From assembly GCA_017885385.1 (NCBI GenBank), contig JAFNGF010000332.1, forward strand, positions 1 to 5,468: a DNA stretch of 5,468 nucleotides, given 5' to 3'. This document shows positions 1 through 5,246 of this stretch, piece by piece (position 1 is the first letter of the stretch; the number at the start of each line of letters is the position of its first letter). The translations under genes and the position numbers were made by a program. The DNA is from Planctomycetota bacterium (GTDB lineage Bacteria > Planctomycetota > Phycisphaerae > Sedimentisphaerales > Anaerobacaceae). The notes beneath the pieces were generated by a model, which was not told the DNA's origin, did no database searches, and saw only the letters and a program-made list of their open reading frames with translations.

Positions 1-119
1 TTCAATTAACATAAGACACAAGGCAACATATAAGCATCGTTGATTTTGCTCAAACTCAAAGGCGAAAAATAACGTAATTAGCCAGGCATGCCACCGTTGA
101 TCGGGCAACCTTAACGTAA

Positions 120-131
120 GCGCAATTGCGC
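120..131. promoter_or_regulatory. 12-bp perfect palindrome next to the ribosome-binding site
   Basis: GCGCAATTGCGC reads the same on both strands and ends one base before the AGGAGG ribosome-binding site of the following gene. It could be an operator for a dimeric regulator or a small RNA stem next to the Shine-Dalgarno sequence. An 8-bp direct repeat, TAACGTAA, lies just upstream at 70-77 and 112-119, with 42 bp from start to start (about four helical turns). That arrangement would suit paired protein binding. I find no convincing -35/-10 pair in bases 1-119. The role is inference; the symmetry is seen directly. Confidence 0.4.
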
Positions 132-137
132 AGGAGG
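132..137 (+). promoter_or_regulatory. Ribosome-binding site that decides the start at 144
   Basis: A consensus AGGAGG is followed by a 6-nt spacer (TTCGCT) and then ATG at 144. This selects the ATG over the longer in-frame TTG at 126, which would lie upstream of the Shine-Dalgarno sequence and inside the palindrome. Confidence 0.85.
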
Positions 138-143
138 TTCGCT

Positions 144-1349
144 ATGGCCGCCAAACATAAAAACGTCGGTTATGATGTTGTGGAACATATTCCGCTAAGA
201 ATTCTTGTTCCGTTCCTGTCGCTATTACCTGCCATCTCAATTACTGTACCAGCCATGGGTGCAGAAATTCAAACGAAAAGTTATCCGCTTGCCTTCCATG
301 TTGACTTGGTTTACTATCTGCTAACGTCGCTCTATATCAAGTGCGATGTCAAGGAATACAATCTGTCATTTCCGGACTTTTTTTCCAAAGAAAATGGAAT
401 ACGAGAATCGCGATTTAAGGAGCTTGTGTTTGCTATTCGTGCAAATGACTTGGAGAAGTGTCTAAGTATGAGCTTCCGGCAGCGCGGCATGAAGGCAGAA
501 CAGATACAGAAGCATAATGATAAAGCTAAAACATGGGTCTCCACAGCCTGTTCTTGGTGCTTCAGCGAGGCTTTAGCCGGAGAGAAGTTGGAGAAATTGA
601 AGGTTGTTAGCCAATTCTATCTTGGTAATGGCGGGCTCTTTGTCTTCGGAGGTGACGCTGAATCATCAACAGGTTCAGCGCCTTTTCGAACCAAATTAAG
701 TTTCGTAACTGGTCCGGAAGGGACGTTTTGGTGGAGCCTTGAAAACCCGGATAGCCTTGAGTCATTGCTTGTGCAGACAGCGGGGCAGATGGCTATTTCA
801 CCCACGAAGTTTGCTGCGGTTGAGGATAGGAAATTGGAATATGAAGTCCCCCTTCCTCAGACAAACGATACTCAGCATATTGCTTATCTCCAGTTTAACG
901 GCCAAAAGTACCATTTTAAAGTCTTTTCCGATACAATTGATCCTACCGGAAAGCCTACCGACGAAGTCGTCAGCTTTTTCCAGAACAAATACCTTTTGAT
1001 CCCAGGTGGGTCGCCTCGCGAAGCTCTCGCCCGCTTTTATTCGGATAGGAGTCGTGAGAAGTATCTCAAATGGATCGCCAAGCCAGAGTCTCCAGCGTAT
1101 CTTGAATCATACTTTACCGATATGGCGACTCGTGAGCGGACAGTTCGTTTTGTAATCGATGCAGAGCCTCTCTATATTGTTCTGTACCGAGTACAGGGCC
1201 AGACTCCACTCTACTACGAATTTATCATACGTGATCCCAAGGATGGAGAATTAAAATTCACCAATTTCTTCTCTAGCGGCTTTCTTGATGACCTATTCAT
1301 TAAGGAGCAGTTTCGTGGATTACTTTCAGAACGCATAGGAATAAAATGA
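144..1349 (+). CDS. Secreted protein of unknown function, 401 aa
   Basis: I do not recognise this protein as a known family. The start is the ATG placed 6 nt after AGGAGG; the reading frame is also open back to a TTG at 126, which is less likely. Residues 1-40 look like a Sec signal peptide with an unusually long N-region (KHK at 4-6, R19), a hydrophobic core at about 20-37 and an AMGA|EI cleavage site after residue 40. The mature part is about 360 residues of mixed helix and strand, with no further membrane segment. All four cysteines fall at 67, 106, 136 and 139, the last two as CSWC, so disulfides in an extracytoplasmic domain are plausible. The middle (about 155-200) is rich in glycine and aromatic residues. 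I see no HExxH, nucleotide-binding or other catalytic motif. The gene ends in tandem in-frame stops TGA-TAG. It is convergent with the lipoprotein gene 90 bp downstream and appears to be monocistronic. The coding call is firm; the function is unknown. Confidence 0.8.
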   Translation: MAAKHKNVGYDVVEHIPLRILVPFLSLLPAISITVPAMGAEIQTKSYPLAFHVDLVYYLLTSLYIKCDVKEYNLSFPDFFSKENGIRESRFKELVFAIRANDLEKCLSMSFRQRGMKAEQIQKHNDKAKTWVSTACSWCFSEALAGEKLEKLKVVSQFYLGNGGLFVFGGDAESSTGSAPFRTKLSFVTGPEGTFWWSLENPDSLESLLVQTAGQMAISPTKFAAVEDRKLEYEVPLPQTNDTQHIAYLQFNGQKYHFKVFSDTIDPTGKPTDEVVSFFQNKYLLIPGGSPREALARFYSDRSREKYLKWIAKPESPAYLESYFTDMATRERTVRFVIDAEPLYIVLYRVQGQTPLYYEFIIRDPKDGELKFTNFFSSGFLDDLFIKEQFRGLLSERIGIK

Positions 1350-1439
1350 TAGGGACAGCCACGAATGGCGGTTCTGTAAATCGACCAGTACAAAGGCAAA
1401 TTAGCCGCAGCAAATAGTTTTGGGCCGCAGGGAGAGTCA

Positions 1440-1955
1440 TCAATTTTTTGGATTTATCGCCAAAATTTTTATCCCAACCGGATTGCTTACGACTTGAACT
1501 CCTTCCAAAACCAAAGCCACGCGGACAACATGCCTGCCGGGCGTAATGCTGATGCCGAATTGTTCGTGCAGCGTGATTGGGATGTCGTCAAATTGAACGC
1601 CGGAGGCCAGCGGCCATACGGCACTATCAATCATAACGGGACTTGGCCAACGATACCACTTGCCATCGAACTGGATTCTGCAGATCTGCTGGATGTGCGA
1701 CGGCGGAAAGGCGAACATGCGCTGTCCATGATTTTTTACGTCTATTTTGAAAGTGGGCGTTTCGCCCGTTTGCCAAATGCGTTTGTCAGGGCGCAGCCGG
1801 CACTGAAGGCCCTCTGCCGCTTCGCCCCAGGTTGGCTCAGACCAGGCGTAACTATCCTGTGAGGCGATCAGTTCTCCCAACGGTGTTTTGCAGCCTTGGC
1901 CGGTGACAAAAGCCAACAACAGAGTCATCACGTATATACTTCTTTGAGCTGTCAT
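1440..1955 (-). CDS. Small putative lipoprotein with an Ig-like beta-sandwich domain
   Basis: A 171-aa exported protein. The start is ATG at 1955, supported by AAGGAA (complement of 1962-1967) with a 6-nt spacer and by a promoter further upstream. The N-terminus MTAQRSIYVMTLLLAFVTG is a signal sequence ending in GQGC, so C22 could be lipidated. The lipobox is weak because glycine replaces the usual Leu/Val at -3, so a plain secreted form remains possible. From about residue 43 comes the module WGEAAEGLQCRLRPDKRIW, then a GETPTFKIDVKNHG stretch and alternating strands to PGRHVVRVAL at 139-148. This pattern resembles bacterial Ig-like, BsuPI-type beta-sandwich modules in which a dry, positively worded motif (V/W..GE.P...V.N.G) starts the domain. 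I associate the WGEAAEG...LRPDK form with planctomycete proteins, where it occurs alone or attached to larger proteins; this is memory, not a search result. No catalytic residues are evident. A role in binding or structure at the cell envelope is inference. Confidence 0.78.
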   Translation of the reverse strand: MTAQRSIYVMTLLLAFVTGQGCKTPLGELIASQDSYAWSEPTWGEAAEGLQCRLRPDKRIWQTGETPTFKIDVKNHGQRMFAFPPSHIQQICRIQFDGKWYRWPSPVMIDSAVWPLASGVQFDDIPITLHEQFGISITPGRHVVRVALVLEGVQVVSNPVGIKILAINPKN

Positions 1956-1961
1956 GCTCGG

Positions 1962-1967
1962 TTCCTT
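1962..1967 (-). promoter_or_regulatory. Ribosome-binding site of the lipoprotein gene
   Basis: On the minus strand AAGGAA lies 6 nt before the ATG at 1955. It supports this start over the internal ATG nine codons later. Confidence 0.7.
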
Positions 1968-2000
1968 ATGTTCTGCCAGCAGGGCAATAACAGTCGCAGT

Positions 2001-2029
2001 ATTATACGCGCAGAGGCCAAGGCTATCAG
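2001..2029 (-). promoter_or_regulatory. Sigma-70-type promoter of the lipoprotein gene
   Basis: Read on the minus strand, CTGATA (2029-2024, 4 of 6 to TTGACA) is followed by exactly 17 bp and a perfect TATAAT (2006-2001). Transcription would begin near 1994-1995, giving a leader of roughly 40 nt that carries the AAGGAA ribosome-binding site. The perfect -10 and ideal spacing make this the best promoter in the window, though no start site has been mapped. Confidence 0.6.
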
Positions 2030-2045
2030 CAAATAATGCTTACGC

Positions 2046-2142
2046 TGTGTAGAAAATGCCGGCGATACGCTATCGACAAGGCGAATTTTCGAGCACAAAG
2101 GAACCGGGTTTATTTATACATTCAGGTGCGGTTTTCTACACA
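2046..2142. repeat. 11-bp inverted repeat, arms 75 bp apart
   Basis: TGTGTAGAAAA at 2046-2056 is the exact reverse complement of TTTTCTACACA at 2132-2142. Each arm contains a degenerate (7 of 9) DnaA box, and the right arm directly abuts the perfect box at 2143-2151. The arms are too far apart for a simple terminator hairpin. Paired protein-binding sites in opposite orientation are the more natural reading. Confidence 0.55.
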
Positions 2143-2151
2143 TTATCCACA
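2134..2151 (+). promoter_or_regulatory. Abutting degenerate and perfect DnaA boxes
   Basis: TTCTACACA (2134-2142, two mismatches) is followed without a gap by perfect TTATCCACA (2143-2151), both in the same orientation. TTATCCACA is the high-affinity DnaA-ATP/ADP recognition sequence in many bacteria. That DnaA binds here is inferred from the sequence match. Confidence 0.55.
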
Positions 2152-2322
2152 ACAGGCAGATTTTTCGATAAAATGTTGCAGGTTTCGGTAAATTCTGGCA
2201 TCCGAGGTCTTTGGAACTCGAGATTCGGCTTTAGCATTATTAACCTGCCGTATAGTTGACGTAACCTCTTTTTGGCAAGGCAGTTACAAGCTACCTGTGT
2301 GGACTTCTTACTTACAGTCCGC

Positions 2323-2343
2323 GCGGGCGAAAAAATGGCCCGC
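2323..2343. repeat. GC-rich 6-bp hairpin
   Basis: GCGGGC (2323-2328) and GCCCGC (2338-2343) are perfectly complementary around a 9-nt A-rich loop. No U-tract follows on either strand, so this is not a standard terminator. It could form a structured element within the origin-like region. Confidence 0.35.
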
Positions 2344-2400
2344 AATTATGCCAAAGCACGTCCGGCAGGATCGAGAGCAATCTTTACAGATAAAGCCTGG

Positions 2401-2422
2401 GTTATCAACAGGTTATCCACAG
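2401..2422 (+). promoter_or_regulatory. Tandem DnaA-box pair, 11-bp phase
   Basis: Two adjoining 11-mers, GTTATCAACAG (2401-2411) and GTTATCCACAG (2412-2422), differ at one base. Each contains a DnaA box (TTATCAACA, TTATCCACA) in the same orientation. The 11-bp period places both sites on about the same face of the helix, as expected for cooperative DnaA loading. The pair lies 80 bp upstream of the methyltransferase promoter, so it could also regulate that gene. Confidence 0.6.
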
Positions 2423-2458
2423 CTGGCTACTTGGTACATGCGGGATAGAAAACAGAAG

Positions 2459-2478
2459 CCCAGCGATAGCACGCTGGG
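2459..2478. repeat. 7-bp perfect hairpin upstream of the methyltransferase promoter
   Basis: CCCAGCG (2459-2465) pairs with CGCTGGG (2472-2478) around the 6-nt loop ATAGCA, and one G-T pair could extend it. No run of T follows on the plus strand. It ends 24 bp before the proposed -35, so an operator dyad or part of the origin architecture is more likely than a terminator. Confidence 0.4.
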
Positions 2479-2502
2479 TATTGCAGCCGACTTGGTCAGC
2501 GG

Positions 2503-2531
2503 TTGCTATAAAACTCTGGTCCTTGTACAAT
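2503..2531 (+). promoter_or_regulatory. Promoter of the methyltransferase gene, possibly giving a leaderless mRNA
   Basis: TTGCTA (2503-2508, 4 of 6 to TTGACA), 17 bp, then TACAAT (2526-2531, 5 of 6 to TATAAT). Transcription would begin about 7 nt after the -10, at or within a base or two of the ATG at 2539. No purine-rich Shine-Dalgarno sequence lies before that ATG. An alternative -10, TATAAA at 2507-2512, has only a TTGCAG 20 bp upstream, which is less favourable. Confidence 0.45.
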
Positions 2532-2538
2532 CAGCATT

Positions 2539-3501
2539 ATGAAACGGCAGCTAATCACTATTGGCGAATCGCTCCACGCCTCTATCCCCGAAACGGGCAA
2601 GATAATGAAGGAGCTAAACAAGCTGGGCTCGGATGCCTATTGCGCCCCCAGCAAGCAGTTGGACTATATTAGGGCCTTGATTGAATCGCAGACCGGCGAT
2701 GGCGCGAATTATATCGCCGTCAATGTCGACTCGTTTGGCGAAGACGAGCTTCAAGTTGCTGTCGGTATGATGCGCGAATATGTCACGCTGATTCGAAAAT
2801 GTGGCCGCGGCGTGCCGGTTTGTATCGACAGCAGTAACGACGATGTTCTGACAGCCGGTCTGAAAGAGTGGTATAATACTGCTGAGCGAGTCAAGCCACC
2901 ACTTGTAAATTCGGTAAAGATTTATACGGCGGATAAAATCCTGCCGCTTAAGAAGGATTTTGATTTTTCTTTCGTCGGGCTTTTGCTGAGCGAAAAGGCC
3001 TCTGCTGGTCCGGGTATCTCAAGCTCGGTTGCCGAGATGCACGAGCTGGCAAGGCAGATTTTGGATGCGGCGGTTGGGCAATACGGCTTCAAAAGCGAGC
3101 AGATTTTCTTCGACCCGATGGTTTTTCCGCTGGCGATTGACATGCCTATGCAGCCGGGCGTGCCGGGCCATACTTACCGAACATTCCAGACCATTAAGAA
3201 GATAAAGACCGACCGGCAGATGCAGGGCGTGCACTGTGTTCTTGGTGTAAGCAACTGCGCTGCCGATTTGCCGGGCCGGAAAATAGGTGTTTGCAGGGCA
3301 TACGTCGCAAAGGCGATGGAGTATGGCCTTGACGCCGCGATTGTGAATGTTGCGCACCGGTATGGGCAGGTTGAGGCGGCAGCAGACCTTTTGGAGCTGG
3401 TTGACGCCTATGCAAAGATGGACGGCTCGCCTGAAAGAACTGATAGGGCAATGCAGTTAATGGGCAAATTTTGCCGGGAAATTCGAACAACGGCCAGATA
3501 A
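2539..3501 (+). CDS. Pterin-binding methyltetrahydrofolate:corrinoid-type methyltransferase
   Basis: A 320-aa cytoplasmic protein with the TIM-barrel pterin-binding fold shared by AcsE/MeTr, MtgA-like enzymes, the folate domain of MetH and dihydropteroate synthase. Such enzymes move the methyl group of methyl-tetrahydrofolate to a cob(I)amide held by a partner protein. The expected landmarks appear in order: the first-strand ITIGESLHAS (6-15, usually IGER.N), CIDSSN (95-100, Asp97), LVNSVK (122-127, Asn124), FDPMVFPL (191-198, Asp192) and GVSNCAADLPGR (236-247, Asn239). These match the pterin-contacting Asp/Asn/Asp/Asn set known from Moorella MeTr. The D-x-N motif on the second strand reads IAVN (59-62), with Ala where Asp is usual. 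The protein is longer than AcsE (about 260 aa) and carries no cobalamin-binding DxHxxG domain, so a separate corrinoid protein is needed. No partner gene adjoins it. Start ATG at 2539 has no Shine-Dalgarno sequence, but the IGE motif begins at residue 8, so little can be missing. Dihydropteroate synthase is the less likely alternative because the GVSN and VFPL motifs favour the methyltransferase branch. Substrate and pathway (Wood-Ljungdahl, methionine synthesis or demethylation) cannot be decided here. Confidence 0.85.
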   Translation: MKRQLITIGESLHASIPETGKIMKELNKLGSDAYCAPSKQLDYIRALIESQTGDGANYIAVNVDSFGEDELQVAVGMMREYVTLIRKCGRGVPVCIDSSNDDVLTAGLKEWYNTAERVKPPLVNSVKIYTADKILPLKKDFDFSFVGLLLSEKASAGPGISSSVAEMHELARQILDAAVGQYGFKSEQIFFDPMVFPLAIDMPMQPGVPGHTYRTFQTIKKIKTDRQMQGVHCVLGVSNCAADLPGRKIGVCRAYVAKAMEYGLDAAIVNVAHRYGQVEAAADLLELVDAYAKMDGSPERTDRAMQLMGKFCREIRTTAR

Positions 3502-3531
3502 CGTGCCTGATGTTTTCTGTTCTATGACTTG

Positions 3532-5190
3532 TTATTTAAAAGTCCACGGCGGATTTTGTCTATTATAGTCTGCGGATTTCAGAATCTGTCTGCCTTTTGC
3601 GACTACGTAATCCGTCGGCCCATGGAAAACAGAATTGATATCTATCACATCCTCAGCTTGTTGGGCTGTATAGATTACTACTCCTTTTTGAGGATTTTGG
3701 GGATTCGGCCAGGCTGAAATAAACCGCAAGTTCGTGCCGCTATAAGCACTTTCTGCGACAATCTGGTCTGGTCTGATCCGTACAGGCATCTCAGTAATAT
3801 GTTTTGCAAGCCAGAGGTTTCCTGCTGGTGTGCCGTAAACAACTAAGGAATTACTTGACAGGTCCTTCTTGACAGCCTCTTTATCCGTCAATATGGGTGA
3901 GTCTTTGAAGAATTTGTCACGAACCGCCGTGACGTAGGCATGGATTCTGTCCTGCAAGGTCTTGCTGCTTTCATTGGTAGGTACGATTAGGATTACAGAC
4001 TGCTTGTCCAAAACGACGGCGTTTATGGTCCCGGTGAATGGGACAGAGTAAAACTCGCTGCCCAATTTCTTTTCCGACAGCTCTTTGAAGACGTCAGCCA
4101 GCTCCGGAGAAAAATCCGCAAATGTTCGATATTTGTTACGCTCGTTCTCATATTTCTCGAGTCGCTTGCATAGGGCCTCGACATAGAAAAATCCTCTTGT
4201 CTTCTCATATAGAAGGTTTTTTTCTGCCGCTTCCTTACCTATCTGCTGATAAGCGAGTCTGGTAGCAACTGCTCGTACGAGGTGCTCATTAACACATATC
4301 TCCCAGCTTCCATAAGCTTGTTTCTTCATTTTATCCGAGATAGGCTCGTAAAGGGATGAATACTTAGAGATGCTGCTGTGAAGCTTATTCATTGTAGGGA
4401 CAACAAAAGAGTGTCCAAACTCGTGCCAGGCAAGGTCTCTAAAACTCTCTACTGTGCCGAATACCGGCAAATCATTTTCTATATTCATTGGCCCACAAAT
4501 ATTATAGATGTCACAGGCGCCGTCCGCCCTTTCTACACGGTGACCAAAGCCGCCGACAAATAAGGGAACAAGCATAATATTGTAGGTGTGATGTTTCATG
4601 CCATAATAACTCTCTAATGTCCCAATATAATCGATACTTTCCGTTGGATTCGATAAGCTCACCACAAGCTTCGTGCGTGCATTGGCAACAATCTGTCGAT
4701 AGGTTTCTTGGTGCGATTTTAAAAACGATTCAAATTGCGTCTGCTTAGCAAAGTCACGAAGCGAGCTAACAAACTGGTTCAGACGTTTCTCGCCTCCGGC
4801 TCTTCTATTTAGATAGTCAGTGAAAGGCAACTGTGTATTCAGGTCCGGCGGGTCCGAAAGATAAAGCATAACCGCAGGAGGGGCGTCAAAGCTGAAACCG
4901 CTCTTGCTCATCTCTGCGAACAATTGCACTGCACGATGATTTTTATATGCTGAAAAATATGCCACAACATCGCGCTTGTATGGGAAATCGTATCGAGTGA
5001 TCAATCCCAGGCGTTCACCGTAATTGCTTAATAATTGTACTACTGCTAAAAGCTCGAGCCGGGCATCCACAACAACATTAAGCCTATGCTGGCTGGGGAC
5101 TATATTTGGTGTCTGGGGCCTGGCCAGATTAGTACCTAAATGTGGAATCCAGCAAATAAGAACTATCACGACGATTTTGAACCTTCTCAT
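3532..5190 (-). CDS. Exported DUF4932-type putative zinc metalloprotease
   Basis: A 552-aa protein beginning at ATG 5190, 7 nt after AAAGGA (complement of 5198-5203). MRRFKIVVIVLICWIPHLGTNLA is a clear Sec signal peptide, with likely cleavage near residue 23, so the enzyme acts outside the cytoplasm. After a linker, residues about 36-350 match what I know of DUF4932: N-terminal helices with a conserved YFSAYKNH segment (78-85), then LVPLFVGGFGH (207-217), and the zinc-binding HEFGHSF at 256-262. His256 and His260 would bind zinc, Glu257 would act as base, and Glu302 in NEHLVRA (301-307) is the likely third ligand, as in gluzincins. Residues 350-375 are a charged helix. The C-terminal part (about 385-535) is an alpha/beta region with VVYGTPAGN (450-458), AWPNPQNPQKGVVIYT (493-508) and DYVVAKG (527-533). 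It resembles a tail attached to other secreted hydrolases and probably guides or binds substrate. The gene lies 57 bp downstream of the ZIP transporter gene and may be co-transcribed with it. Its 3' end is 30 bp from that of the methyltransferase. Protease activity is inferred from the motif; the substrate is unknown. Confidence 0.82.
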   Translation of the reverse strand: MRRFKIVVIVLICWIPHLGTNLARPQTPNIVPSQHRLNVVVDARLELLAVVQLLSNYGERLGLITRYDFPYKRDVVAYFSAYKNHRAVQLFAEMSKSGFSFDAPPAVMLYLSDPPDLNTQLPFTDYLNRRAGGEKRLNQFVSSLRDFAKQTQFESFLKSHQETYRQIVANARTKLVVSLSNPTESIDYIGTLESYYGMKHHTYNIMLVPLFVGGFGHRVERADGACDIYNICGPMNIENDLPVFGTVESFRDLAWHEFGHSFVVPTMNKLHSSISKYSSLYEPISDKMKKQAYGSWEICVNEHLVRAVATRLAYQQIGKEAAEKNLLYEKTRGFFYVEALCKRLEKYENERNKYRTFADFSPELADVFKELSEKKLGSEFYSVPFTGTINAVVLDKQSVILIVPTNESSKTLQDRIHAYVTAVRDKFFKDSPILTDKEAVKKDLSSNSLVVYGTPAGNLWLAKHITEMPVRIRPDQIVAESAYSGTNLRFISAWPNPQNPQKGVVIYTAQQAEDVIDINSVFHGPTDYVVAKGRQILKSADYNRQNPPWTFK

Positions 5191-5197
5191 AACACAG

Positions 5198-5222
5198 TCC
5201 TTTCAGCATTTCATGACTGAAA
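5198..5222 (-). promoter_or_regulatory. Ribosome-binding site overlapped by a short hairpin
   Basis: On the minus strand AAAGGA (5203-5198) is the ribosome-binding site of the protease gene. TTTCAG (5222-5217) and CTGAAA (5206-5201) form a 6-bp stem around a 10-nt loop, and the 3' arm includes the AAA of the ribosome-binding site. The stem is AT-rich and would be weak in RNA. The ribosome-binding site is well supported; regulation by the hairpin is speculative. Confidence 0.5.
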
Positions 5223-5246
5223 TTTGTCGCACCTAAATTGGGCGTC

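Larger units (their letters stand above)
1956..2538. other. Non-coding divergent intergenic region; candidate origin (oriC-like) or DnaA-responsive region
   Basis: This 583-bp gap separates two divergently transcribed genes, and I find no credible coding frame in it. It contains a promoter at each end (2001-2029 minus, 2503-2531 plus). Between them are DnaA-box-like 9-mers: perfect TTATCCACA at 2143-2151 and 2413-2421, TTATCAACA (8 of 9) at 2402-2410, TTCTACACA (7 of 9) at 2134-2142, and the same 7-of-9 sequence on the minus strand at 2046-2054. AT-richer patches at about 2109-2122 and 2160-2175 adjoin the boxes. Clusters of such boxes in an intergenic region are typical of chromosomal origins, but they also occur at DnaA-regulated promoters and DnaA-titration sites. 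No dnaA, dnaN, gidA or parAB gene is visible nearby, so the origin reading is a hypothesis. Confidence 0.45.

Noticed and set aside
1350..1439. Terminator between the two convergent genes on the left
   Set aside because: Only a 4-bp GCCA/TGGC stem is visible and no T-run follows it, so I could not support a terminator.
1494..1862. 122-residue plus-strand frame opposite the lipoprotein gene
   Set aside because: The minus-strand gene has a promoter, ribosome-binding site and signal sequence; this frame has none of these.
2056..2259. Possible 67-residue reading frame in the intergenic region
   Set aside because: It has no ribosome-binding site and low-complexity, unfamiliar composition, and it runs through the DnaA boxes and inverted repeat.
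2298..2306. TGTGGACTT as a minus-strand DnaA box
   Set aside because: It matches only 6 of 9 positions, and the core differs at the three bases TTA, so it is not counted in the cluster.
2297..2542. Possible 81-residue reading frame upstream of the methyltransferase
   Set aside because: It starts at GTG without a ribosome-binding site, crosses the tandem boxes, hairpin and promoter, and its protein resembles no family.
3019..3490. Reading frames on the minus strand inside the methyltransferase gene
   Set aside because: They are antisense shadows of a well-supported coding region, with His/Pro/Arg-rich composition typical of reverse frames.
3502..3531. Shared bidirectional terminator between the methyltransferase and protease genes
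   Set aside because: The 30-bp gap has no stem of useful length; the ATAAC/GTTAT complement is only 5 bp and far apart.
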